The notes beneath the pieces were generated by a model. It did not search any database. It was not told where the DNA came from and saw only the letters and a program-made list of their open reading frames with translations. A DNA stretch of 46,424 nucleotides. Origin: Chara braunii. Its lineage: Eukaryota > Streptophyta > Charophyceae > Charales > Characeae. The stretch is from contig BFEA01000005.1 of the NCBI GenBank assembly GCA_003427395.1, forward strand, positions 8,378,334 to 8,424,757, given 5' to 3'. Position numbers and translations under genes: made by a program. This document shows positions 38,004 to 46,424 of this stretch, one piece after another (the stretch's first letter is position 1; the number at the start of each line of letters is the position of its first letter).

Positions 38004-39773
38004 GTGTTGGACGGAGATGGCATTAAGCCAGAGGACAGTAAGATAGCGGCGATTAGAGATTGGCCGACGCCCCGCACATTGACAAAGTTGCGGTCATTCC
38101 TAGGCCTAGCTAACTACTATAGGAAGTTCGTGAGGAACTTCTCCACGATCGCTGCTTTCTTGCGCAGGTTGCTAAAGAAAGAGGCAATCTGGCAATGTGA
38201 CAAAGACTGTATGTCTGCGCTAAAGAAGTTAAAGCGCACATTGATAGAGTACCCTGTCCTCAAAGTGGTCGATCCGTCTTTGCCATTTGTCGTCACCACG
38301 GACGCGAGTCAGTATGGGATAGGCGCCGTGTTGCAGCAAGACGACGGCAATGGCTACAGACCCGTAGAGTTCATGTCCGCGAGGATGCCCTCAGAGAAGG
38401 TTGCTACCTCGAGGTATGAGAGAGAACTCTATGCTCTCAGGCGGGCTTTAGAGCACTGGAAACACTATCTGCTTGGGAGGCACTTCAAAGTGTATTCTGA
38501 CCATGAGACACTTAGATGGTTAAAGACCCAGGCCAAAATGACACCTAAGCTAACTAGGTGGGCCGCTGAAATAGACCAGTACGACTTCAAGCTCAAGCCA
38601 GTGAAGGGTAAGTATAACGTAGTTACAGACACTCTGAGTAGGAGATCAGACTACTTTGGAGCCATAGTACATTATCTGGATATAGGGAGAGACCTGCAGG
38701 AGAAAGTAAAGCAAGCGTATGCTCAGGACCCTATCTACAATGACCTCCTGAAGAGGGTTAAGGAGGCCCCAGAGACAGAACCACACTACCGCACTACGAA
38801 AGGATTGTTGTTTGAGAAGACAGATGTATTTGACCGCCCATGTGTTCCCAATAGTGAGGAAGTCCGCAGTTTGATCCTAGGGGAATGCCATGACATAGAG
38901 GGACACCTAGGTTGGCAGAAGACATTAGCCAATCTGATGCGTGCGTTCACCTGGCCAGGGATGAAGAATGACTGGATAGAGTATGTCCGCAGTTGTAAAG
39001 TGTGCCAGAGGAATAAGACTACTACACGCGCGCCCCTAGGTCTTCTCATACCGTTGCCTATTCCTAATCAACCTGGAGACTCAGTATCCATAGACTTCAT
39101 GGATACTCAGGTCAAGAGTAGACATGGCAAGAGCCAAGTCATGGTCGTAGTCGACTGTTTTAGCAAGTATGCCGTTTTTGATCCTTTGCCTATAGAGGCA
39201 CGTACCGAATTAGTTATTCATAAGTTTTTCGATCATTGGGTTAATGAGAACGGAGTCCCATTATCGATACTTAGCGATAGAGATAGTTGTTTCACCAGCC
39301 AGAACTGGCAGGAACTCGTGAGAGTCTATGGATCAAAGTTGTTAATGCCATTTGGCCGTCATCCAGAGACCAATGGTCAGACAAAACAGATGAACAAGAT
39401 CCTACAGCAAGTTTTGCGCATGTACATTAGACCTGATCAGATCAACTGGGATGAGATGTTGCCTAAGGTAGCTAGTGCATACAACAACAGCGTGCATCTA
39501 TCCACCTGCCGCACTCCCAATGAGCTGCACAAGTCCTTTAGACCATGCAGACCGTTCAAAGGACTGAACCGGGATCAGATCCACAGACTACCGCCCGGTA
39601 CAAGGGAGTTCGCAGTAGAGCACGAGAAAGAGCTAGCAATTGTTGAAAATCTCAGGAAGGCCCAACACAGAATGATAGAACAGGCAAACAAGCATTGTCG
39701 CCCGTCTCAATTCCAAGTAGGCGACTTAGTCTGGGTCAAGTCCAAAGAATTTGCACCTGAGGAGCACATCTAG
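38004..39773 (+). pseudogene. Gypsy pol part 2: RNase H and integrase (catalytic Glu replaced)
   Basis: The frame is the same as the preceding RT; only the TAG separates them, so 38004 is not a real start. RT thumb (FLGLANYYRKFVRNFSTIA), RNase H (VVTTDASQYGIGAVLQQ, RYERELYALRRALEHWKHYL, FKVYSDHETLRWL), integrase HHCC finger (CHDIEGHLGWQKT ... SCKVCQRNK), then the core with Asp motifs SIDFMD and LSDRDSCFTS. The third catalytic position, normally Glu in GQTE, is Lys (GQTKQMN, codon 39384-39386), a GAA to AAA change that should abolish integration. RNase H also shows VVTDTLSRR where ADALSRR is usual. The frame ends at TAG 39771, inside the HISRKLLP-like integrase C-terminal motif. Confidence 0.95.
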
Positions 39774-39802
39774 CAGAAATTGCTGCCTGCATATAGAGGA
39801 CT

Positions 39803-40177
39803 GTGGCCGGTTCTAGAAGTCAGGGCAGAGAAGATGGACCGTCCTACACTAAAGAGATACCAGCACACCTCCACACATACCCTGTGTTCCATGCTTCAAA
39901 GCTGTTGCCGTGTGTCACAAGTGAACAGTTCCCTTCAAGAAGATCCATGATCCCCCCGGATATGGATGGAAGTTTTGACATCGACGGCATTATAGATGAG
40001 GATGTGTTCAGAACAGGAGGTAGAGGTCGTCCCCTGAACCAGTATAAGGTCCGGTTTGCTTATCAGGAACCAGAAGATGACCGCTGGTTTACAAGAACAG
40101 AACTTGTAGAGACAGCTCCCGACATAGTCAGAGCCTACGAGCGCGATAAGAAGGGTAAAGGTCCTGCCTTGGACTGA
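39803..40177 (+). pseudogene. Gypsy integrase C-terminus with chromodomain
   Basis: Shifted frame relative to pol (frameshift between about 39815 and 39840). It reads EIPAHLHTYPVFHASKLLPC, the usual integrase tail, then FDIDGIIDEDVFRTGGRGRP, NQYKVRFAYQEPEDDRWFTR and TELVETAPDIVRAYE, a chromodomain-like module as in chromoviruses, where it can guide integration to particular chromatin. The stop lies 39 bp before the 3' LTR. It is the last coding piece of the element. Confidence 0.88.
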
Positions 40178-40202
40178 AATATTCTCGGAGGACCTCAAAT
40201 TT

Positions 40203-40215
40203 ACGACGGCGGGAG
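40203..40215 (+). promoter_or_regulatory. Polypurine-tract-like sequence before the 3' LTR
   Basis: ACGACGGCGGGAG immediately precedes the TG of the 3' LTR. It is purine-rich with two interrupting C residues, weaker than a typical tract but in the right place for plus-strand priming. Confidence 0.5.
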
Positions 40216-41160
40216 TGAAACGGTTTTCACCTTTTGCAGTAGCAGATGCAGACCCCAGGGTTCGATCCCTAGCCCTCACCCTACCGATGTACAGTATCTG
40301 TGTCGGCCCCAAGGCTTGAACCCACGACCTGTGTATTTGTAACAGTTAGTAGTCTGTCGTAGGGTCCCATAGGAAGCAGGGGTTCGATCTGTAGATCTAT
40401 TGAGTAGGAGTCTTAGCAAGTTCCAGAAGCCTAGCTGTAGTCCTTCTAAAAGGTCAGCAAGTGGGCAAGTGGGCAAGTGGTGAGTCAAGTGGCGGACTAA
40501 ACTGCAGTGCAATCACAGTACGACTACGGTAGGTTAGCAGTGAGTCCACAGTCAGTCAGCGGAAAGGTCCAGTCAGTCCCAGTCCGGTCCAGCAAGAGCC
40601 ACGGGGGACTGTGAGCACCATGGGCCGATGGAAAGGGGCAGACCACCGAGTTTCAGAAGTATAAATTAAGAGGCAGCGCCCAGCCATTCATTCATTTCTG
40701 CGTGAGCCATGCGGAAGCGCTGCCACAGCGACTTGTGCAAGGAGGTCTGCAGAGAGCCCGGAGCTGAAGTGGGCGAGAGAGGAGCGTAGCATAGCGATAG
40801 AGTAGAGGCAGCCATAGCTGCCATAGCTGTAGTTTAGTGTGAAGTGTGTGTGTGTATGTGTGAGTGTTCAGAGTGACGCGTGTGGGATATCCAGCGTGAT
40901 CCGGTGTATGTGAACAGTGAGTTGTTTGGGCGCTGAGTCGCCATAGCCAGTTGAAAGCGAAGTCTTATCTGGATGCCATATCTCTGAGTTTTGAGTGGGC
41001 GCATGTTGCCAGTTTGCTGCGCTGCTGTTTACATGCATGAAAAGTGTGAATGAGAACGAGTCTGATTTCACACATGCTTTGATTGCACAATTTTTGGCTT
41101 GACTCACACCTTGAACACCACTCAATTCTCCATTGTTGCATATCGTCACTCATGGTCTGA
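40216..41160 (+). mobile_element. 3' LTR of the gypsy element (right border uncertain)
   Basis: It starts with the block shared with 32280-32397. It contains a TATA box TATAAATTAAGAGG at about 40661-40674, followed by CATTCATTCATTTC, and a GCAGCCATAGCTGCCATAGCTG dyad at about 40808. The right border is placed near a possible primer-binding site at about 41167 (TGGTACATTCACGG), because a gag-like start follows at 41373; this would make the LTR about 0.95 kb. The gap in the 5' copy prevents a check. Confidence 0.55.
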
Positions 41161-41480
41161 TTTGTGGTACATTCACGGAACTCATCAGACTACACTCGAG
41201 GGGATCTCGTATTCAGACTGATCAGACTGAGTCGCTGGATCAGACCTCTCATGTGAATTTTTTTTAATTTTTTTTCTGCTCTCTAGTCCAAATGTAATGC
41301 CACTCTGTCTAGGAGTTCTACCTTCTTTTTCCTTGAGCTTTTCGGTTTGTTTCTTTCTCTGAGTTCATTTCAATGCCTGTGCAGACTCGTAACCAAAGGG
41401 AAGAGAGGGAGAAGAGAGAGACTCTGAGAGAAAAGAAAGAGTGGGAAAGAGACCCTCTGAAGGGGCCAGTCAGTTTCCTG
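41161..41480 (+). mobile_element. 5' end of a second retroelement: leader and gag start
   Basis: After the LTR-like segment the region holds repeated ATCAGACT units (41180-41250), then an ATG at 41373 opening MPVQTRNQREEREKRETLRE, a basic coiled-coil N-terminus resembling the gag start of the long element in style. Similarity is lost after about 41480. It fits an LTR shared by the end of one element and the start of another, or a separate truncated insertion. Confidence 0.4.
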
Positions 41481-41499
41481 AATTTACCTGGGGCCAGTC

Positions 41500-41745
41500 A
41501 GTTTCAGTGTGGTATCTCGAGGCTGGGGGGAATAAGTTTCATGATGATATCTCAAGACTGTCACCCTATTAAAAAGGGGGGAATGAAAAGAAAAACAGGA
41601 AAAGAAAATGCCCTCTTCTTCCCATCCCCACTTATTCCCCAGGTAATTCAGAACTATTTTGTTCTATTCATCTGATTGCAGATGGATTCGAACTTGGGTC
41701 TGTATTCCAACCGTTCACTTGGTGTACCAACTGATCAAGGCCCAT
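41500..41745 (-). mobile_element. tRNA-derived SINE, family 2
   Basis: On the minus strand TTGATCAGTTGGTACACC (complement of 41721-41738) is an A-box-bearing D arm and AAGTTCGAATCC (complement of about 41684-41695) a B-box-bearing T arm, with GAACGGTTGGAATACAGAC between. The same middle piece occurs at 14.26 kb. The body probably extends left to about 41500. Not an intact tRNA. Confidence 0.6.
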
Positions 41746-42440
41746 TGGTAAATCGCCTCTTCTTTCAGATGCTTCCTTGCAGCAATAGATTCTCTTCTCT
41801 CTCTTCAGCATCACAAAGATTCTCTTATCCAAAAAAGGTGAACAAGGCAAGAATCGTTCTCATTGCCAACCACTAGGAGGCACTTACACATTCCTTCCTC
41901 CCTTCTCCCTCCTCCAACAAAAGGAAGAAGAAGGCAAATTCCTTAATCTTCCCATTGCCAATAACTGAGGTGGCCTATTCTTCCATGCCTTCGGCCTCCC
42001 CCTTTTCCCCCATTCCTGCATACAGCAGAAGGAAATTTCTCACATTTTCGAGACCACTTCTTCATGAGCGAAACATTAACCCTCATCAAGGATGACACAA
42101 GGGTCATTGCCAGGGGGGCGCTAAGCATGGAGCCCATCATACGGCTATTACTCCAGTCCTACCGTAGATCAGAAAATCTGCCAGCAGGTTTCTTACCTGT
42201 TTTCCCCCGGCCAACAAATCGAGGTTACTGTTTTTGGTTTAAAAACAAGTGTTTCCGCAGGAGAGGAAACAGAAGGATGAGGGCAAAGGGGGAAAAAAAA
42301 AAAGGATGAAGGCTTGCCAAGTTGCCAATACAAAAAATAAAAAACTATAAGGGATTTCAACCACCACTCCCTTGTTGTGAGCCACATCCGATCCTGCAGG
42401 TTCGGTATTGGCTTTATACTTAGTGGTGGCAAATGCAAGG
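41746..42440. other. Unassigned region
   Basis: No gene or repeat recognised. An A-run lies at about 42292-42303. Confidence 0.3.
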
Positions 42441-43700
42441 CCTGATCAGAATACCACTGTGAGGCTCCTGGGAACCCATGTGGAAGAGCTGCGTCGGTGC
42501 GACCAGGCTATGTAGCAGCGGTGGGGTCGTGTGCTGATGAGAGCCAAGTGTGCGACAATTGCCTGCGAATGGGTGGAGGTAAGTCCTGAGTGGTGTTGTG
42601 TGTGGTGTGAGTGAGCAAGGACACTACAGCCATGGAGGGGTGGGGTGGATATGAAGGCCAATATGGTTCCACCTTTGAACAGGATGTCGTGGCTGTAGTG
42701 GTCTTGGCTCTTGTGGCCAATGGCGCCGGTTTGAATCCGTCCGTGCATGGAGGTCACTGTCTCGTGTCTGAAGAAAAAACAAACCTGGTACCCAGGTTCG
42801 GAGGTGGGAATCAGAGGTCTGTGGTACCAGGTTTGGAAGTGGGAGTCAGCAGTGTGTGCAATATAAAATTATCAGCCCCACCTTACTGGCTCTTCAGCTT
42901 TCAAAGAACATGTTCTGTAGCCTCCTTGATACCCAGAGGGTATTATTTGGGTGTGCAAAGAGAGTGGTCATTTAGATGGCCTTGTCACCAGTACTTCCAA
43001 GCCTCTTTTTCCTGATTCTGATTTCTGCTGTGCGCCGATGGAAAACGAACTTGTGCAAAACGGAGCTCATAATGCTTGCCAAACTCTCCTTCCCCCCAAG
43101 CTACCCACCCTTTCCTGCCCTGTCCCGAGCTTGGACGACACCAGGGGATCTGCCATATCCTTCCAATCTAATCCCCGCCTCCTCTCCAGCACCATCATCC
43201 CAGTCTTACCATCTGAAGGAAAAGACCCCAGCACAAAGGTGAGATCCCCGTAACCCTCAATCTCAAGCCCAGCTGAGGGGGTAGAAAAAACTAAAAAAAA
43301 GAAAGGGACCAGCTGGGGGAGAAGGAACGGTGTAGCGGACCTCGGGATGGCCTGTGAGACCAGCCCCTTGTCCTGTTCTCACAAGCCTGTGTAATATTTG
43401 GGGTAGGCCAGTCCAGGCCGGTACCTCTGTCGGTACCAGCCAGTCCAGTCCAGTCCCGTCAGTCCGCTGGGGTATACCCCAGCCATTGTCTGTTTTCATG
43501 CTCATTCCTCACTTGCACATTTTGGAGTACGTGCGTTGGAGTCTTGCGTGGGGAGCTGCGTTGTGCCATCTTGCTCCCCCTCCTTCCTCCATCTCCATCT
43601 CTGTCACTAGCGGAGCACCACAGTTGGTGGGTCCGCTACAAAGGGTCTAAGATTTAATGTCCCCAAGGAAGGCAACATTCAGTCAGGGGTCAGATAGAGT
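42441..43700. other. Unassigned region with short GT/CC repeats
   Basis: CCTGGTACCCAGGTT...GGTGGGAATCAGAGG (about 42784) is repeated as CTGGTACCAGGTTTGGAAGTGGGAGTCAGCAG-like sequence about 45 bp later. CCAGTCCAGTCC-type units lie at 43400-43460. No coding family recognised in the overlapping frames. Confidence 0.3.
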
Positions 43701-45230
43701 GCAAAGACTGACTTCCGTGATGATCCCACGATTCCACACTGTTTTCCCAACACCATGCCTTCATGCCTTATCATACAAGGCTTCACGCGAGATGCACAGC
43801 AACACGATATGAGCCCGATCTGGGAATCGCTTGAAAATTCAAGTCATATACAACAAGTCCCCCCGCATATGAATACTTGGCAGGCTATCACCACCAGTCC
43901 ACTTGAACATGTGTCTTCCTCTGTCTCTAACCTACACTCAGGCCTTACTTGCTCGCTCCCTGAATGTCTTCCTCTGCACTTGAAACCTCTAATTGACTTT
44001 CGTAGGACTGAGCTGCAACAAACTGACAGAGTCACAGAGCACTTCTACTGGACCCACCAACATTTTGTACAGGCCTACAAGGCCTAGCGACTCGTTGTTC
44101 AGAGTGGGCCTATAACGTCGACCGGCCTATGGTACAGTTGTACCTGTTGGATGTTCTGATACATGGGCCACTGGGACTTGAAACTGGAAGGGGGAGTTTG
44201 AGATGTGTGAAATCGTTTAACTCCCACCAGTCTGAATTCAAGGTCCTCCAAGAAAGCTAACACTTTTCTTTACGGGTCTGCAATGCAAATTCCCCTTCTT
44301 GCTTGTTCATAGTGTGAGACAATTCTCAGAGCTTGTTTCACTTAACTATTCCTTTAGGATCCATCTATCCTCTTCTTTATAGGAGCCATCTATCCTCGGC
44401 TTGATCGTGATACTACCATCGCTTTCTAAGCGGCGGCCGTTAGGCCGCAGGTATCGTTTTGACACAGCATTTATTTATTTGTTTATTTATTTATTTGTTG
44501 TTCTATTTTTGTCTGTTCGGACGTCGTTTTGGACTTGCACTCCCCCAGGCAGTGCCTTGGACTGGTTACACCAGGAGACGGGCCTCCCCTGTCCAGGTAC
44601 AGGGTCTGGACGTCCGGTCGGGACCAAACCCTGTAGGCCCACGTTTTGGGCACACGTTTGGGGCACACGTCGGTAGGCACACAGAGGCAAACTGGCTGGC
44701 CCAACACTGCATATAGCTGGGCCACGGCCAGCGCAGACACACTGTTTGAGTAACTCACTTCTTGGGCGACACGCTGCTGAACCAGTGCTACAGCGCTACA
44801 GCGCTACACTGGAATAGAGGTAGAGGCGTAGGTAGGCAGAGAGGCAGAGGGCATACCTGCACCTGAAGTTACCTGCAGGTGAGACCGAGAGGAGGACGAT
44901 ATCTTCTTCTTCGTCATCATCTCCATCTCTCCTTCCTCCTACCTTGATCAGCAATAGAATTGTCATCAAAACACTCAGTAAACCCAATCATCCCACATTA
45001 CGCACTTGGTGGATAATCATATCTTTTTGAAGTGCTCAAAATCACTCCATAGATAAGTAGGGACCTACTTTTCAATCCATTTGTGGAAACATAGCCTGTG
45101 TTTCTAATCATGACACCAAGGCTGCAGCGCATCATTACTTTGAAAAAGTGAATCTGATCCGACATTTTTTGTGGCAGACATTGATGGGACATTCGGCAGG
45201 GGACTATTTTGGACTTTGCTATCGCGATCT
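43701..45230. other. Unassigned region
   Basis: The 110-codon frame at 43755-44087 has no recognisable motif. A (TTTA)n tract lies at about 44469-44497 and an AGCGCTACAGCGCTACA duplication at about 44787. It may contain decayed transposon DNA. Confidence 0.3.
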
Positions 45231-45570
45231 TGGTCTTCTCCCTCGCCTCCATCTTCGTCTCGCCTCTCCCCCCATCTCTCATCCATGGTATCTCCTCCAT
45301 GTGTGTGTGCAAGGAGGGAACTTTCTTCTGTGTATGCGGTCCTTCCTCCTTCTCTCACATGTGTGGTGTATGATGGGATGTCACCTCAGTATCAGATAGG
45401 TCCGATCATACCTTTGAGTCTTCCGCTGCGCTACATTGTGCTATTTTTGTATGTATCTAGATGTACATTGCTTGTTGATGCTTTGCTGACATTGCTTTGT
45501 CCATTCTAGTCCTTTTCGTCACTTTGTGGATCCTTGGCTCCATATACATTGCCCAACTGGGCGTGTATCA
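45231..45570 (+). mobile_element. LTR (340 bp), copy 2, probable 5' LTR
   Basis: Same family and same length as 9891-10230, beginning TG and ending CA (GCGTGTATCA). Differences are scattered substitutions. A primer-binding-like sequence follows, so this copy is read as a 5' LTR; its internal region is not recognisable downstream. Confidence 0.65.
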
Positions 45571-45572
45571 GT

Positions 45573-45591
45573 TGGTATTGGAGTAGATTGC
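45573..45591 (+). promoter_or_regulatory. Degenerate tRNA-Met primer-binding site
   Basis: TGGTATTGGAGTAGATTGC begins two bases after the terminal CA. It differs from TGGTATCAGAGC at three of twelve positions and matches the spacing seen at 31276. Confidence 0.5.
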
Positions 45592-45912
45592 TAGTGAATG
45601 AGGATAGACCTGACCTAGCCCTGACCTAGCACACAAAGAAGAGGACCGATCGATTGGTTGATTGATTGGTTGGTTGATTGATTGATTGATTGATTGAATA
45701 ATTAGGTTACCCTAATTATTCCCCATTCGTGATTTCAACCTAACTGTCGATTCCATAAAAAAAAAATGTTTCTTCGGCGTTCTTTCTTTGGCGCAAATTC
45801 GTTTTTTGAGGGTTTCACGAATTCCAAAATTGCATAGCAACTTAAAATATCGATTTCATTTTGTTTTTTTTTTCTTCAAAGTTTCGGTTTTTGATAGGTC
45901 CGATGGAGACTC

Positions 45913-45913
<1 letters not shown>
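45592..45913. other. Microsatellite, dyad and spacer
   Basis: A (TTGA)n tract at about 45652-45696 runs into a 10-bp dyad AATAATTAGG...CCTAATTATT (45697-45720). No gene recognised in the remainder. Confidence 0.5.
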
Positions 45914-45977
<64 letters not shown>

Positions 45978-46424
45978 TCAGATACTTGCGCTGGCTGCGT
46001 TGTTCGAGAAGCAGGCGCGGGCTTTCACTAGGACGGGAGGCCATATGGCCTACGCCCGTAACATGAGAGCCTATAGCCGGGCAGGCAGAGACGGTTAGAA
46101 AATTGCTTCACTTCAGCTTGTTATACTTTTATTTTGTTACCCTCGCAGCCTCGGAACTTCACAGCCTCGTAGCCTCGTAGGTATCTTATTGTGATTGGTT
46201 GTTGCCACTTGTTCGAACTCTTGGGAGTCTTGGGAGTATTGTCTGAGAGAGAGAGAGATTTATCAGATACTTGCACTGGCTGCGTTGTTCGAGAAGCAGG
46301 CCCGGGCTATCACTAGGATGGGAGGCCATATGGCCTAGGCCCGTAGCATGAGAGCCTATAGCCGGGCAGGCAGAGGCCGTTCAGAAAATTGCTTCACTTC
46401 AGCTTGTTGTACTTTTATTTTGTT
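45914..46424. repeat. 285-bp tandem repeat with (GA)n start, running off the window
   Basis: GATTTATCAGATACTTGCGCTGG at about 45972 recurs at about 46257, and similarity continues through TTCGAGAAGCAGG, GGGAGGCCATATGGCCTA, GAGCCTATAGCCGGGCAGGC and AAATTGCTTCACTTCAGC to the window end. Each unit begins with GAGAGA; the first has a 60-bp (GA)n tract. The dyad AGGCCATATGGCCT is perfect in both. Confidence 0.9.

Noticed and set aside
42725-42760. Another tRNA-like SINE head
   Set aside because: GGTTTGAATCC resembles a B box but no convincing A box lies upstream.

Overview
This is a repeat-dominated stretch of a eukaryotic nuclear genome, and no intact host protein-coding gene is visible. The organism is most likely a streptophyte, possibly a charophyte alga such as Chara. 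That is an inference from three things: a nuclear insertion of plant-type mitochondrial DNA carrying nad5 and sdh4, U2 and U6 snRNA-derived sequences of green-lineage type, and chromodomain-bearing Ty3/gypsy elements alongside plant-type LINEs (DUF4283-like ORF1). Two assembly gaps (18729-19238 and 32398-33347) abut (GA)n tracts.

Layout, left third (1-16.2 kb). A 53-bp minisatellite is followed by about fourteen divergent copies of a 172-bp satellite (1.2-3.6 kb). Next come two copies of an unclassified dyad-rich repeat in opposite orientation (about 3.95-5.57 and 6.85-8.0 kb) that flank the mitochondrial insertion (6.2-6.8 kb). A decayed coding region resembling the C-terminal half of an N4/N6 DNA methyltransferase ends in a 340-bp LTR (9.9-10.2 kb); the same LTR recurs at 45.2-45.6 kb. 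After a tRNA-derived SINE comes a dense nest of hairpin MITEs (12.1-15.5 kb). They have 3-bp target duplications, and the arm sequence changes symmetrically between copies. Two U2-derived and one U6-derived retrosequences lie among them.

Layout, middle (16-31.3 kb). There are simple repeats, a candidate minus-strand LTR with a TATA box and primer-binding site, and an assembly gap. Then comes a scrambled block at 20.3-27.2 kb holding a gypsy element and a minus-strand LINE. A single 1.6-kb inversion (about 21647-23239) explains the order: undoing it makes the gypsy gag-protease-RT order and the LINE ORF1-endonuclease-RT order colinear. An unrecognised 225-codon frame sits between LINE ORF1 and the endonuclease. 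A 0.9-kb tandem duplication follows at 28.0-29.9 kb.

Layout, right third (31.3-46.4 kb). A nearly complete chromovirus-like Ty3/gypsy element spans 32280 to beyond 40330: LTR start, array of TTGAC boxes, gag, protease, RT, RNase H, integrase, chromodomain, 3' LTR. Its LTR starts are nearly identical, yet the frame carries several in-frame stops, all TAG, and the integrase catalytic Glu is Lys. The end of the window holds the 5' end of another retroelement, a second tRNA-derived SINE, the second 340-bp LTR with a degenerate primer-binding site, and a 285-bp tandem repeat running off the end.

Nothing here forms a host pathway. What connects the parts is nested insertion and rearrangement. The strongest candidates for something undescribed are the arm-switching MITE family, the methyltransferase-like domain in an LTR element, the all-TAG gypsy frame and the orphan frame inside the LINE.
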